In this document: positions 55,601 to 64,000 of the stretch, one piece after another
Numbering within the stretch: position 1 is the first letter of the stretch
Layout of the letters: each line of letters starts with the position of its first letter
NCBI RefSeq assembly: GCF_902859625.1
Contig: NZ_CADIJX010000004.1
Span: forward strand, 496,001 to 560,000
Origin: Achromobacter pestifer
GTDB lineage: Bacteria; Pseudomonadota; Gammaproteobacteria; Burkholderiales; Burkholderiaceae_B
Direction of reading: 5' to 3'
Length of the DNA: 64,000 bases
Program-made: the position numbers and the translations under genes
The notes under the pieces: model-generated
What the model was told of the DNA's origin: nothing
What the model saw: the letters and a program-made list of their open reading frames with translations, nothing else
The model's database searches: none

Positions 55601-56913
55601 GAACCACCATCGGTTTCCTTCTGTTGATCGGTTTCCTGAAATCGGATGCTTAAGTGCCGTGTCCGGATGGAGCCAAAGGTCTGCTGGATTCTGTTCTGGT
55701 GGGGCGTTATGTTTCACGTGAAACGTAAAAAATATGCGGGTTTTTGGCCTAGGGGTAGGGTAGGGCCAAGATAATCGCTTTTTTCTCTCGCATTCCAGTT
55801 TCGACTTTCGGTGCGGCAGTCGCTCCCAAATTTGGATCTGGAGCCACAGTCTTGGGAATCAGCAGAAATCCGAGGCTCGCCTCCGGTGTGATGGAACGGC
55901 ATATGCGTCATCCCCGTCCCCAAATTTGGCTTGTTTCACGTGGAACAGAGTGGACGGCGGGTGCGGTTTGGCGCTGCGGATGGCACGTAATGTTCCACGT
56001 GAAACATTAAGGGTCGGCAGTCATTCAGTCCAAGCCCCTGTGGCGGTTCATTCATTCAGCACTCTTACGTTCCACGTGAAACATCGAGGCATTTGGGGGT
56101 GATCGCCACTTCCCATTCGCTCGCAAACATCCAAATTCTCAGCAACCGGCAGGCTTTGACTCCCGTCGGCGCAACCTTGGCATGCCCTATTGGGAGAACC
56201 ATTCAGCGGTAGGCGTTGTGTGAAAGGACGGGTGGCCATGGGCGAGAGATGTTCCACGCGAAACACTCAGGCCGGGCAGCCTTTCCTGCCAACCCGCCTG
56301 TAGCCGATCAGTCATTCAGCATTTTGATGTTTCACGTGAAACATCGAGGCCGCGGAGCGGTAACTCAGCGTGTCTTAGCCTGTACGCACCCGGATATCGA
56401 ACGACCTATCAGACTCTATTTTCGGCTGTGCAACTTCGACCTGCTCGACGGGGCGAACTACTAACCCGTGGGACACGGTGCGAAAGAGCAGGTGGCCACG
56501 GGGCGAGAGATGTTCCACGTGAAACATTCCAGCCAAGCAGCCTTTCTGGCCAGATGCCAGCGACAGATCAGTCCTTCAGCATCTGATGTTCCACGTGAAA
56601 CGTCGAGACAGCGGAGCAGCAACTCAGCGAGCCTTTGCCCATCGCGCCCAGGTATTGAACGAGCGATCAGGTTCTATTTTTCGTCTGTGCACCTTCGACA
56701 TGTTCACCTGGGCGAACTACTAGTCCGTGGGACACGGTGCGAAAGGGCAGGTGACTATGAAGCGAGGGATGTTCCACGTGAAACATCAATGGTGAAACAC
56801 CGGCAGATGCCGACATATTCGTCCGTCAAGCTTCCTGTGGCGTTGCCAAATCCCGACGCGCCAGCGGTTGGGTAGGGGGCATTCCTCCTGTAGGCAATGT
56901 TTCACGTGAAACA
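55460..56913. repeat. parS centromere array (about 11 sites)
   Basis: ParB-binding sites TGTT(T/C)CACGTGAAACA: exact or one-mismatch copies start at 55710, 55932, 55991, 56068, 56250, 56328, 56511, 56587, 56770 and 56898, with a degenerate one at 55460. All lie in 1.45 kb of otherwise gene-free DNA between the DnaA boxes and mnmG. parA and parB are 3-4 kb downstream. Sites alternate between the TGTTTCAC and TGTTCCAC forms. Confidence 0.93.
55991..56850. repeat. About 260 bp tandem repeats carrying paired parS sites
   Basis: parS sites recur in register: 55991, 56250, 56511, 56770 (steps 259, 261, 259) and 56068, 56328, 56587 (steps 260, 259), so each unit has two sites 76-78 bp apart. Other shared sequence includes GGGCGAGAGATGTTCCAC, CAGTCATTCAGCA-type, GGAGC..AACTCAGCG and GACACGGTGCGAAAG (56472 and 56731). 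The copies have diverged. About three and a half units are visible. Confidence 0.85.
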
Positions 56914-56928
56914 TGCCCCCCCTGCCTC

Positions 56929-56934
56929 TATAAT
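56929..56934 (+). promoter_or_regulatory. -10 element of the mnmG promoter, overlapped upstream by parS
   Basis: A perfect TATAAT is 36 bp before the mnmG start. Counting back 17 bp puts the -35 hexamer at 56906-56911, inside the last parS (56898-56913). ParB binding there should affect transcription of the mnmG-rsmG-parA-parB unit. Confidence 0.65.
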
Positions 56935-56969
56935 GAACACCGAACGCTCTCTTATCTCCCCTCCCCATC

Positions 56970-58889
56970 ATGGATTATCCCCGCGAATTCGATGTCATCG
57001 TCGTCGGTGGCGGCCACGCCGGTACCGAAGCGGCGCTGGCAGCTGCCCGCGCTGGCGCTCAGACGCTGCTGCTGACACACAACATCGAAACCCTTGGCCA
57101 AATGTCTTGCAATCCCTCCATCGGCGGGATCGGCAAGGGGCACCTTGTCAAAGAAGTCGATGCCCTGGGCGGCGCGATGGCGCTGGCAACGGACGAAGCC
57201 GGGATTCAGTTCCGCATTCTTAACGGATCCAAGGGTCCGGCCGTGCGCGCCACTCGTGCCCAGGCAGACCGCGTGCTCTACCGGCAGGCCATCCGTGGCC
57301 GTCTGGAGAACCAACCCAACTTGTGGTTGTTCCAGCAAGCAGTCGAAGATCTGATGGTGGAAGGTGACCGGGTGGTCGGGGCGGTGACACAGGTTGGCCT
57401 GAAGTTCCGTGCCAAGACGGTGGTGCTGACCGCCGGCACGTTCCTCAATGGCCTGATCCACGTCGGCCTACAGAACTATTCCGGTGGCCGTGCGGGAGAT
57501 CCACCTGCTATCTCTCTGGGCCAGCGCCTGAAGGAACTCAAGCTTCCCCAGGGGCGCCTCAAGACGGGCACTCCCCCCCGGATCGATGGACGCTCGATCA
57601 ACTACGGCATCCTGGAAGCGCAACCGGGTGATCTGGATCCCGTGCCCGTGTTCTCGTACATGGGCAACGTGGCCATGCATCCCCGCCAGTTGCCGTGCTG
57701 GATCACGCACACCAACGCCAGGACGCACGACATCATCCGAGGTGGCCTGGATCGTTCACCGATGTACAGCGGTGTCATTGAAGGCGTGGGCCCGCGTTAC
57801 TGCCCGTCCATCGAAGACAAGATCCACCGTTTCGCCGACAAGGAATCCCACCAGGTATTTCTCGAGCCGGAAGGTCTGGATACTCATGAGGTGTATCCCA
57901 ACGGCGTGTCGACTAGCTTGCCGTTCGACGTGCAGCTGGATCTGATCCATTCCTTGCGCGGCCTGGAGAATGCGCACATCATGCGTCCCGGCTACGCCAT
58001 CGAATACGATTACTTTGATCCACGTGGATTGAAGAGCACCTTGGAAACCAAGGCGATCGGCGGCCTGTTCTTCGCCGGTCAGATCAATGGCACTACGGGT
58101 TACGAAGAGGCGGCCGCCCAAGGGTTGCTGGCCGGCATCAATGCCGCGTTGCTGTCACTGGGGCGTGACCAATGGACGCCGCGTCGCGACGAGGCCTATC
58201 TGGGAGTGCTGGTGGATGATCTGGTGACGCGCGGCGTGACCGAACCCTATCGCATGTTCACATCGCGTGCCGAATATCGCCTGAGCCTGCGCGAAGACAA
58301 TGCCGACCTGCGCTTGACCGAAATCGGTCGCCAGCTGGGTATTGTTGATGACGCCCGCTGGGAGGCATTCAACCGTAAGCGTGATGCCGTGGCCGCGGAA
58401 GTCGAACGGTTGAAGTCTTCGTGGGTCAACCCGCGGCTCCTGCCAGTTGAAGTCGCTGAACCCCTGTTGGGCAAGGCGATCGAACGTGAGTACTCACTAG
58501 CAGACTTGCTGAAACGCCCGAATGTTTCATATGAAGCATTGATGGCTGTTCGCAATACGGATGGCACACTGCTGGCCGGCCCGGGTGTGGCCGCGGATGA
58601 CATTCTGGCGGAGCAGGTCGAGATCCAGGTGAAGTACGCCGGCTACATTGCTCGTCAGCAAGATGAAGTCCAGAAGCAGATCTCGCACGAGCAGCAGGCT
58701 ATCCCCGCCGACGTTGATTACGACGCGGTGACCAGCCTGTCGTTTGAGGTGCGCCAGAAGTTGAAGACGCATCGCCCGGAAACCGTCGGCCAGGCCGCAC
58801 GCATTTCCGGCGTGACCCCCGCTGCAATCTCGTTGCTGCTTATCCACCTGAAGCGCTTGCACTACGGCTCGCGCAAGCAAGCCGCATGA
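56970..58889 (+). CDS. mnmG: tRNA uridine-5-carboxymethylaminomethyl synthesis enzyme MnmG (GidA)
   Basis: A 639-residue FAD-dependent enzyme; partner of MnmE in U34 modification. The N-terminal Rossmann motif [52 protein letters not shown]-type and the C-terminal helical domain with [17 protein letters not shown] are present. It overlaps rsmG by 4 bp. First gene of the mnmG-rsmG-parA-GNAT-parB run next to the origin. Confidence 0.98.
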   Translation: MDYPREFDVIVVGGGHAGTEAALAAARAGAQTLLLTHNIETLGQMSCNPSIGGIGKGHLVKEVDALGGAMALATDEAGIQFRILNGSKGPAVRATRAQADRVLYRQAIRGRLENQPNLWLFQQAVEDLMVEGDRVVGAVTQVGLKFRAKTVVLTAGTFLNGLIHVGLQNYSGGRAGDPPAISLGQRLKELKLPQGRLKTGTPPRIDGRSINYGILEAQPGDLDPVPVFSYMGNVAMHPRQLPCWITHTNARTHDIIRGGLDRSPMYSGVIEGVGPRYCPSIEDKIHRFADKESHQVFLEPEGLDTHEVYPNGVSTSLPFDVQLDLIHSLRGLENAHIMRPGYAIEYDYFDPRGLKSTLETKAIGGLFFAGQINGTTGYEEAAAQGLLAGINAALLSLGRDQWTPRRDEAYLGVLVDDLVTRGVTEPYRMFTSRAEYRLSLREDNADLRLTEIGRQLGIVDDARWEAFNRKRDAVAAEVERLKSSWVNPRLLPVEVAEPLLGKAIEREYSLADLLKRPNVSYEALMAVRNTDGTLLAGPGVAADDILAEQVEIQVKYAGYIARQQDEVQKQISHEQQAIPADVDYDAVTSLSFEVRQKLKTHRPETVGQAARISGVTPAAISLLLIHLKRLHYGSRKQAA

Positions 58890-59599
58890 CCGCCCACACC
58901 GATCAGGCCGGCGTCGACATGGCCGGCCGCCTCTCTCGTGCATGCGATCAGTTGGGGCTACAGGCCGACGTCTCGGCACACGCCAAGTTGCTGAACTATC
59001 TGGCCCAGATGCAGCGCTGGAACCGCACATACAACCTGACGGCCATCCGAGATCCCCAGCAGATGCTGATCCAGCATCTGTTCGACAGTTTGGCCGCCAT
59101 AGGGCCGTTCAGCGAGGCGCTGGGCGACGCTCGCGTGGAGGCCAAGGTCTACGACGTCGGATCGGGTGGCGGCCTGCCTGGCGTCGTTCTCGCCATCATG
59201 CGACCGCAGTGGTCCGTGACCTGCATCGACGCCGTTGAAAAGAAAACCGCATTCGTCCGTCAGATGAGCGGCGCGTTGACGTTGCCCAACCTGCAAGCGC
59301 GGCATGCCCGCATCGAAACGCTGGACCCGGCGGAGTGTGACATCGTGACGTCGCGAGCCTTTGCTTCGCTGGACGATTTTGCGCAGCTCGCAGGTCGCCA
59401 CGTGCGCAACGATGGTACCCTCGTCGCCATGAAGGGCAAGGTCCCCGATGAAGAAATTCAGGCGTTGCATGCGCGCGGGGAATGGCAAGTCGACCATATT
59501 CAGCCGCTCCAAGTACCAGAGCTGCAAGCAGAACGCTGCCTGATCTGGATGCGCCGCAGCGACGCGCGCGGCGAAGGACGCAGTCAAGGAACCCTATGA
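58886..59599 (+). CDS. rsmG: 16S rRNA (guanine-527-N7) methyltransferase RsmG (GidB)
   Basis: A 237-residue SAM-dependent methyltransferase. The SAM-binding motif is [18 protein letters not shown], with [20 protein letters not shown] upstream and [10 protein letters not shown] near the catalytic region. Starts at 58886 (ATGA overlap with mnmG); an internal Met 12 is possible. Its own stop overlaps the parA start. Confidence 0.96.
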   Translation: MTAHTDQAGVDMAGRLSRACDQLGLQADVSAHAKLLNYLAQMQRWNRTYNLTAIRDPQQMLIQHLFDSLAAIGPFSEALGDARVEAKVYDVGSGGGLPGVVLAIMRPQWSVTCIDAVEKKTAFVRQMSGALTLPNLQARHARIETLDPAECDIVTSRAFASLDDFAQLAGRHVRNDGTLVAMKGKVPDEEIQALHARGEWQVDHIQPLQVPELQAERCLIWMRRSDARGEGRSQGTL

Positions 59600-60396
59600 A
59601 GAACTTACCCCCCAGCACAACCGCCCGCGTCTTCTGCATCGCCAATCAAAAAGGCGGTGTGGGCAAGACGACGACCGCCATCAATTTGGCGGCGGGCCTT
59701 GCCACGCATAATCAGCGCGTGCTGCTGGTGGACCTGGACCCTCAAGGCAATGCCACGATGGGTAGCGGCATCGACAAGAACTCGCTTGAGTCGAATCTGT
59801 ACCAAGTGCTGATTGGCGAGTCCACCATCGAGCAGGCCCGTGTCAAATCGGAATCGGGCGGCTATGACGTGCTGCCTGCCAACCGTGAATTGTCCGGCGC
59901 CGAAATTGATCTGGTGCAAATGGACGAACGCGAACGCCAACTCAAGGCCGCGATCGACACCGTCGCCAGCCAATATGATTTCGTGCTGATCGACTGCCCG
60001 CCAACGCTGTCGTTGCTGACACTTAACGGATTGGCCGCCGCCCACGGCGTAATCATTCCGATGCAGTGCGAATACTTCGCGCTGGAAGGCCTGTCCGACC
60101 TGGTCAACACCATCAAGCGCGTCCACCGCAACATCAATGACGACCTGCGCGTCATTGGCCTGTTGCGAGTGATGTTCGATCCGCGCATGACGTTGCAACA
60201 GCAAGTGTCTGCCCAGCTCGAGGCGCACTTTGGCGACAAGGTCTTCAAGACCGTCGTGCCGCGCAATGTGCGCCTGGCCGAAGCACCCAGTTACGGCATG
60301 CCGGGTGTCGTGTATGACCGCGCGTCACGCGGCGCGCAGGCCTACATCTCGTTCGGCGCCGAAATGATCGAGCGCGTCAGGAATGAATTGAAGTAA
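59596..60396 (+). CDS. parA: Chromosome partitioning ATPase ParA
   Basis: A 266-residue deviant-Walker ATPase starting at [18 protein letters not shown] (59596). KGGVGKTT (19-26) has the signature Lys19 and catalytic Lys24; LLVDLDPQGNATMGSG and VLIDCPPTLSLLTLNGLAAA are the switch and Walker B regions. It lacks the N-terminal HTH of plasmid-type ParA, as in chromosomal (Soj) forms. It drives segregation of ParB-parS complexes. Confidence 0.97.
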   Translation: MKNLPPSTTARVFCIANQKGGVGKTTTAINLAAGLATHNQRVLLVDLDPQGNATMGSGIDKNSLESNLYQVLIGESTIEQARVKSESGGYDVLPANRELSGAEIDLVQMDERERQLKAAIDTVASQYDFVLIDCPPTLSLLTLNGLAAAHGVIIPMQCEYFALEGLSDLVNTIKRVHRNINDDLRVIGLLRVMFDPRMTLQQQVSAQLEAHFGDKVFKTVVPRNVRLAEAPSYGMPGVVYDRASRGAQAYISFGAEMIERVRNELK

Positions 60397-60405
60397 GCCT
60401 TGCCC

Positions 60406-61227
60406 ATGTCTGTTGCCGCGCTCTTTTCCTCGACCCCCTCGCTCTCCCACGCGCCGCAAGCCGACGCGCGCGATAGCTTGCGCGTGCGCTTGGAAGAGGC
60501 TGCGCTGAACGCCACGGCGGTCGGCGCGCAGGTGCTCTATGATGGTTGGCTGGTGCGCTTTGCGCATTCGGAAGCCAAGCGCGTGCGCAGCGTGAATGTG
60601 CTGGGGTTATCCACACGTCCGTTGGACGAGCGGCTGGCGTATTGTTCTTCGTTGTATGCGCGCCATGGCTTGCCCATGGTGTTGCGCATGACCTCCATCG
60701 GCCCCGATTTTTCGCTGGATGCCGAACTGGAGTCCCGCGGCTATACCTTCACCGGTGAGACCCGAGTCATGAGCATGTCGCTCGCCCCCAGGCCCAGCGT
60801 CCGGGGCGACCTGCTTTTCAGCAGCGTGGACACCGGCCGCTTCGCACAGGCGGTCGGGGCCATGCGCGGCTCGACGCCCGGGCATGCCGGTGAACATCAA
60901 GCGCGTCTGCAAGGACTGGCTGTGGATAAGCAGCCGGTGTTGGCATTCAACGCGGCGGGGCAGTGCGTTGCCGCGGGCCTGGCCGTTCGCGATGACGACT
61001 TGCTTGGCCTGTTCGACATCGTCACGGACCCAGGGTATCGGCGTAAAGGCTACGCCGACGCCCTGGTGGATTACCTATTGACCGAGGGTGCCGCCGGCGG
61101 CGCCACGACCGCGTATTTGCAGGTCGAGCCGGACAATACAGCCGCGCGGGCCTTGTATGGCCGCTACGGTTTCAAAGACTGTTACTCGTATTGGTACCGT
61201 CTGCCCGCCGAGCAGACGGACGCCTGA
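60406..61227 (+). CDS. GNAT-family acetyltransferase between parA and parB
   Basis: A 273-residue protein with a C-terminal GNAT domain (LLGLFDIVTDPGYRRKGYADALVDYLL is the acetyl-CoA motif A; DNTAARALYGRYGFKD motif B) and a divergent N-terminal half that may be a second GNAT-like fold. Started at MSVAALFSSTPS (60406), 9 bp after parA. Perfect DnaA boxes at 60607-60615 and 60921-60929. The function in this operon is unknown. Confidence 0.85.
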   Translation: MSVAALFSSTPSLSHAPQADARDSLRVRLEEAALNATAVGAQVLYDGWLVRFAHSEAKRVRSVNVLGLSTRPLDERLAYCSSLYARHGLPMVLRMTSIGPDFSLDAELESRGYTFTGETRVMSMSLAPRPSVRGDLLFSSVDTGRFAQAVGAMRGSTPGHAGEHQARLQGLAVDKQPVLAFNAAGQCVAAGLAVRDDDLLGLFDIVTDPGYRRKGYADALVDYLLTEGAAGGATTAYLQVEPDNTAARALYGRYGFKDCYSYWYRLPAEQTDA

Positions 61228-61270
61228 GCCCGGCTCAGGATACAAAAACAGAAGGAAAGAGGATTTAACT

Positions 61271-62194
61271 ATGGCCACCAAGAAACCCAAGGGATTGGGT
61301 CGCGGACTGGACGCCTTGCTTGGCGCGGACGCGCCGGCGATCGACAACATTGGCAAGGCCGTCGCGGCCAAGCCAGAGGGTCCGCCATCCACCTTGCCCA
61401 TCTCGAAGATGCGCGCCGGCAAGTATCAGCCGCGCACGCGCATGGACGAGGGCGCCTTGGGCGAGCTGGCCGAATCGATCCGCACACAAGGCATCATGCA
61501 ACCCATTCTTGTGCGCGGACTCGGCGAGAGCGCGCCTGGCCATTACGAGATCATCGCGGGTGAACGCCGTTTCCGCGCCGCGCAACTGGCGGGTTTGAAA
61601 GAAGTGCCGGTGCTGGTGCGCGAAGTGGCCGACGAGAACGCGGCCGTCATGGCGCTGATCGAGAACATCCAACGTGAAGATCTGAATCCGTTGGAAGAGG
61701 CGCATGGCGTGCGTCGCTTGCTGGACGAATTTGGCCTGACCCACGAGCAGGCCGCGCAAGCGATCGGCCGTTCGCGCTCCGCCACCAGCAACCTGCTGCG
61801 CCTGCTGAACCTGGCCGCACCCGTTCAAACGATGCTGCTTGCCGGCGACGTCGACATGGGCCATGCCCGTGCGCTGCTGGCGGTTGACGCCGCCACGCAG
61901 ATCCAACTGGCCAATCAGATCATCGCGCGCCGCTTGTCGGTGCGCGAAGCTGAAAAGCTGGTCACCAAGACCGCCAAGGAAACCGAGTCGGCCGCGTCCC
62001 CGCGCAAGAAGACCAACGGCGCCTCGCGCGATTTGACCCGTCTGGAAGAAGCCCTGTCCGATCACCTGGGCACTCGTGTCGCCTTGAAGGTCGGCGCCAA
62101 GGAAAAGGGGCAGATCGTCATCGATTTCCACGGCTGGGAACACCTGAATTCACTGCTTGAGCGCCAAGGCCTGTCCGGAGTGGTGGATGCCTGA
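61271..62194 (+). CDS. parB: Chromosome partitioning protein ParB
   Basis: A 307-residue CTP-dependent clamp and parS-binding protein. It starts MATKKPKGLGRGLDALLG (61271; the ParA-stimulating N-terminus) behind AAAGAGGA. The CTPase box IIAGERRFRAAQLAG (GERRFRA at 97-103), ENIQREDLNPLEEA, the HTH (THEQAAQAIGRSRSATSNLLRLL, about 157-180) and a C-terminal dimerisation domain are present. Cognate parS sites are at 55.5-56.9 kb. Confidence 0.97.
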   Translation: MATKKPKGLGRGLDALLGADAPAIDNIGKAVAAKPEGPPSTLPISKMRAGKYQPRTRMDEGALGELAESIRTQGIMQPILVRGLGESAPGHYEIIAGERRFRAAQLAGLKEVPVLVREVADENAAVMALIENIQREDLNPLEEAHGVRRLLDEFGLTHEQAAQAIGRSRSATSNLLRLLNLAAPVQTMLLAGDVDMGHARALLAVDAATQIQLANQIIARRLSVREAEKLVTKTAKETESAASPRKKTNGASRDLTRLEEALSDHLGTRVALKVGAKEKGQIVIDFHGWEHLNSLLERQGLSGVVDA

Positions 62195-63191
62195 GCACGC
62201 CTTGCCGGTCGTGGCGGTGCTGGCCACTGGCGGCACCATAGCCGGCGCGCAGGCAGACGCGACGTCCGCCGGTTACAAGGCCGGCTCGTTCTCCGTCAAC
62301 GCCTTGCTGGCCGCTGTGCCGCAATTGACGGGCATTGCCGAGATTCGTGCCGAGCAAGTCGCCAACGTCGGCAGCCAGAACATGACGCACGACGTCTGGC
62401 GCGCGTTAGCCGAAAGAGTGGACGCTTTATGCCAGGACCCTTCGGTGGCAGGCATCGTCATTACGCACGGTACCGACACGCTTGAAGAGACTGCGTATTT
62501 TCTGAGTCTTGTGATTCAGCACGACAAGCCCGTCGTACTGGTGGGCGCCATGCGTCCGGCGACAGCGCTGGGCGCCGAAGGCCCGGCCAACCTGTACAAC
62601 GCGGTGGCGCTTGCGCGCCATCCCGACGCGCGCGGTCGCGGGCCGCTTGTCGTCATGAATGATGACGTGCACTACGCACGCGAAATCCAGAAGATCGCCA
62701 GCGCGGGCCTGTGTGCCTTCACGTCGCCCAATCGCGGCCGTGCCGGCGTCATGCATGGTGGCATGCCGTGCTTCTATTCGCTCAATACCACCACGCACAC
62801 CACGCAAAGCGAGTTTTCACTCGCATTGTTGGATAAGGCCGGCTGGCCGCGCGTGGATATCGTTTACGCCTACGCCAACCTGCAAGCCGATCTGATTGAT
62901 TTTCTGGCCGGTGTCGCGGAAGGCATCGTGCTGGCTGGCGTGGGTGACGGCAACGCGACCGACCTGGCCATCGACGCGCTGAGCCAGGCCGTCGCGGACG
63001 GCGTGGCCGTGGTGCGTGCAAGCCGCACGGGCAGCGGGTTTGTCGCACGTGATGTCGAACTGGATGACGCCAGCCTGGGCTTTATCGCCGCGCGGGATCT
63101 GAACCCGCAAAAGGCGCGCATCCTGCTGATGCTGGGCCTGTCGCTTACACGCGATCCCGCCAGCTTGCAGGCGATCTTCGACCGCTATTGA
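62187..63191 (+). CDS. L-asparaginase (bacterial type II-like sequence, no signal peptide)
   Basis: A 334-residue asparaginase starting MPEHALPVVAVLATGGTIAG (62187), overlapping parB by 8 bp. The nucleophile is Thr14 in ATGGTIAG; Thr96/Asp97 in VITHGTDTLEET form the second triad. Sequence resembles periplasmic AnsB (NIGSQDM-like VGSQNMTHDVW, AGVGDGN, RTGSGF) but there is no leader peptide, so it should be cytosolic. Converts Asn to Asp and ammonia. Confidence 0.93.
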   Translation: MPEHALPVVAVLATGGTIAGAQADATSAGYKAGSFSVNALLAAVPQLTGIAEIRAEQVANVGSQNMTHDVWRALAERVDALCQDPSVAGIVITHGTDTLEETAYFLSLVIQHDKPVVLVGAMRPATALGAEGPANLYNAVALARHPDARGRGPLVVMNDDVHYAREIQKIASAGLCAFTSPNRGRAGVMHGGMPCFYSLNTTTHTTQSEFSLALLDKAGWPRVDIVYAYANLQADLIDFLAGVAEGIVLAGVGDGNATDLAIDALSQAVADGVAVVRASRTGSGFVARDVELDDASLGFIAARDLNPQKARILLMLGLSLTRDPASLQAIFDRY

Positions 63192-64000
63192 ACGGGCGGC
63201 GTCGCGCCGCCCACATCGGCTTGTTGCGCCAATCCCAGGTTGGCCCGCAACATGTCATAGACCTGCCGCGTCAGCGGATTGATCAGGTCACGCCTTATCC
63301 ACAGGAAGTAGGTCACGTCCGGCAAGGGCGGTAATCCTTCCTTTTCCCCCAGCACGCGCATCTCTGGCCCCAACAGTTCCACGCTGCGGGCCGTAACGCC
63401 CAGCCCGGCACGCAGCGCGGCTTTGATTCCCACCAGATTCGGCGCCACATAGTTGGTATGCCAGCGCACACGCGCCTGTTCCAGTGCATTCAAGGCCAGC
63501 CGGCGAAAGATGCTGGGCTCATCCGCCAGCACCAGCGGTACCGGCGCATGCATGTCGTGCACATAGTCGGCCGAGGACAGCCAGACGGTCGGAGACGTAC
63601 GCAGGGCGACGCCTTCAAAGTCTTGGTCGAAGCGCGTGGATATCGTCAGGTCAATCTCGCCGGCACGCAACGCATCCATCAGGAAGGGACTGCGATCCAC
63701 GCGGATCTCCAGCTTCACGCGCGGGGCCGACCGTGCGATGTGCGTCAGCAGCGTGGGCAAGATGGTGTCGGCCACGTCCAGCGGTGCGCCCAGACGTAAA
63801 TCGCCCTCCAGCGGCCCGTCTTGCAGGGCACGCAGCGCCTCGTCGTTGATGGCCAGCATGTGACGCGCATATTCCACCAGCCGCCGCCCATGTGAAGACA
63901 GCACCTTGTTGCGCCCCTGTTTTTCAAACAAGGGCAGGCCAATGGTGGATTCCAGACGCTGCATCTGCTGCGTGATGGCCGATTGGGTCTTATGCAGCCG
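63185..64000 (-). CDS. LysR-family regulator (partial, cut by right edge)
   Basis: About 270 C-terminal residues of a LysR-type regulator. The distal part of the HTH is visible at the edge (RLHKTQSAITQQMQRLESTIGLPLFEKQGR), so the N-terminal ~25 residues lie beyond base 64000. The effector domain continues to the stop at 63185, which overlaps the convergent asparaginase stop by 7 bp. A perfect DnaA box is at 63295-63303. Confidence 0.9.
   Translation of the reverse strand, partial: RLHKTQSAITQQMQRLESTIGLPLFEKQGRNKVLSSHGRRLVEYARHMLAINDEALRALQDGPLEGDLRLGAPLDVADTILPTLLTHIARSAPRVKLEIRVDRSPFLMDALRAGEIDLTISTRFDQDFEGVALRTSPTVWLSSADYVHDMHAPVPLVLADEPSIFRRLALNALEQARVRWHTNYVAPNLVGIKAALRAGLGVTARSVELLGPEMRVLGEKEGLPPLPDVTYFLWIRRDLINPLTRQVYDMLRANLGLAQQADVGGATPPVQ

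Noticed and set aside
54402-55717. Small open frames of 60-104 residues in the origin region
   Set aside because: No ribosome sites, no family features, codon use unlike neighbours, and they overlap DnaA boxes and parS sites.
55460-56913. Regular repeats at ~260 bp considered as CRISPR or iterons
   Set aside because: The conserved 16-mer is the ParB site TGTTTCACGTGAAACA and both the site and its surroundings are duplicated, unlike CRISPR spacers; parAB is adjacent.
58523-58540. TGTTTCATATGAAGCA-like sequence inside mnmG as a further parS
   Set aside because: Several mismatches, including the central CG; it encodes ordinary mnmG codons.

Overview
The window looks like a chromosomal segment of a high-GC betaproteobacterium of the family Alcaligenaceae (Achromobacter/Bordetella type). 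This rests on the housekeeping gene order (gyrB-dnaN-dnaA | rpmH-rnpA-yidD-yidC ... mnmE ... mnmG-rsmG-parA-parB), the Bug/TctC-type tripartite tricarboxylate system, and the many ABC uptake operons paired with LysR, IclR and GntR regulators. Nearly all of it is coding. I see no rRNA, tRNA, IS element, prophage or CRISPR array.

Layout. 1-2.5 kb: spermidine/putrescine-type ABC operon (left gene cut by the window edge), divergent from an IclR regulator. 3.6-6 kb: FMN-dependent alpha-hydroxy-acid oxidase and a phytanoyl-CoA-dioxygenase-like protein. 6.1-11.7 kb: acylphosphatase, then a minus-strand operon SBP-permease-permease-ATPase-threonine aldolase-DMT exporter with a divergent LysR gene. 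12.8-15.1 kb: flavin reductase-like, VOC and LysR genes. 15.2-21.1 kb: two convergent transcription units (DUF1989 protein + GntR regulator; SBP + permease/ATPase fusion + amidase + orphan ectoine-synthase-like EctC), each headed by the same palindromic operator. This looks like one regulon and is my best candidate for an undescribed pathway. 21.2-29.4 kb: replication core gyrB, dnaN, dnaA and, divergently, rpmH, rnpA, yidD, yidC. 29.6-42.2 kb: accessory block between yidC and mnmE with catalase, a TauABCD-like operon, an M20 amidohydrolase and a dipeptide (Dpp) ABC operon. 42.3-53.8 kb: mnmE, GNAT, ClC channel, TctDE two-component system with TctCBA, aminotransferase, AbrB-family membrane protein. 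54.0-57 kb: cold-shock gene, then a 2.7 kb non-coding region with DnaA boxes (probable oriC) and a dense parS array on ~260 bp tandem repeats. 57-64 kb: mnmG, rsmG, parA, GNAT, parB, asparaginase and a LysR gene cut by the right edge.

How it works together. The centre of the window is the origin macrodomain: DnaA, the clamp and gyrase on one side, ParABS with mnmG/rsmG on the other. Perfect DnaA boxes (TTATCCACA) occur 19 times across the window, in genes and between them, far above chance. The rest is mainly nutrient acquisition: amino acids, peptides, sulfonate-like compounds, tricarboxylates, polyamines and possibly ectoine-like cyclic amidines, each with a local regulator.

Gene starts were moved downstream where an N-terminal extension lacked family support. 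All functional names rest on motif recognition by eye; no database search was run.
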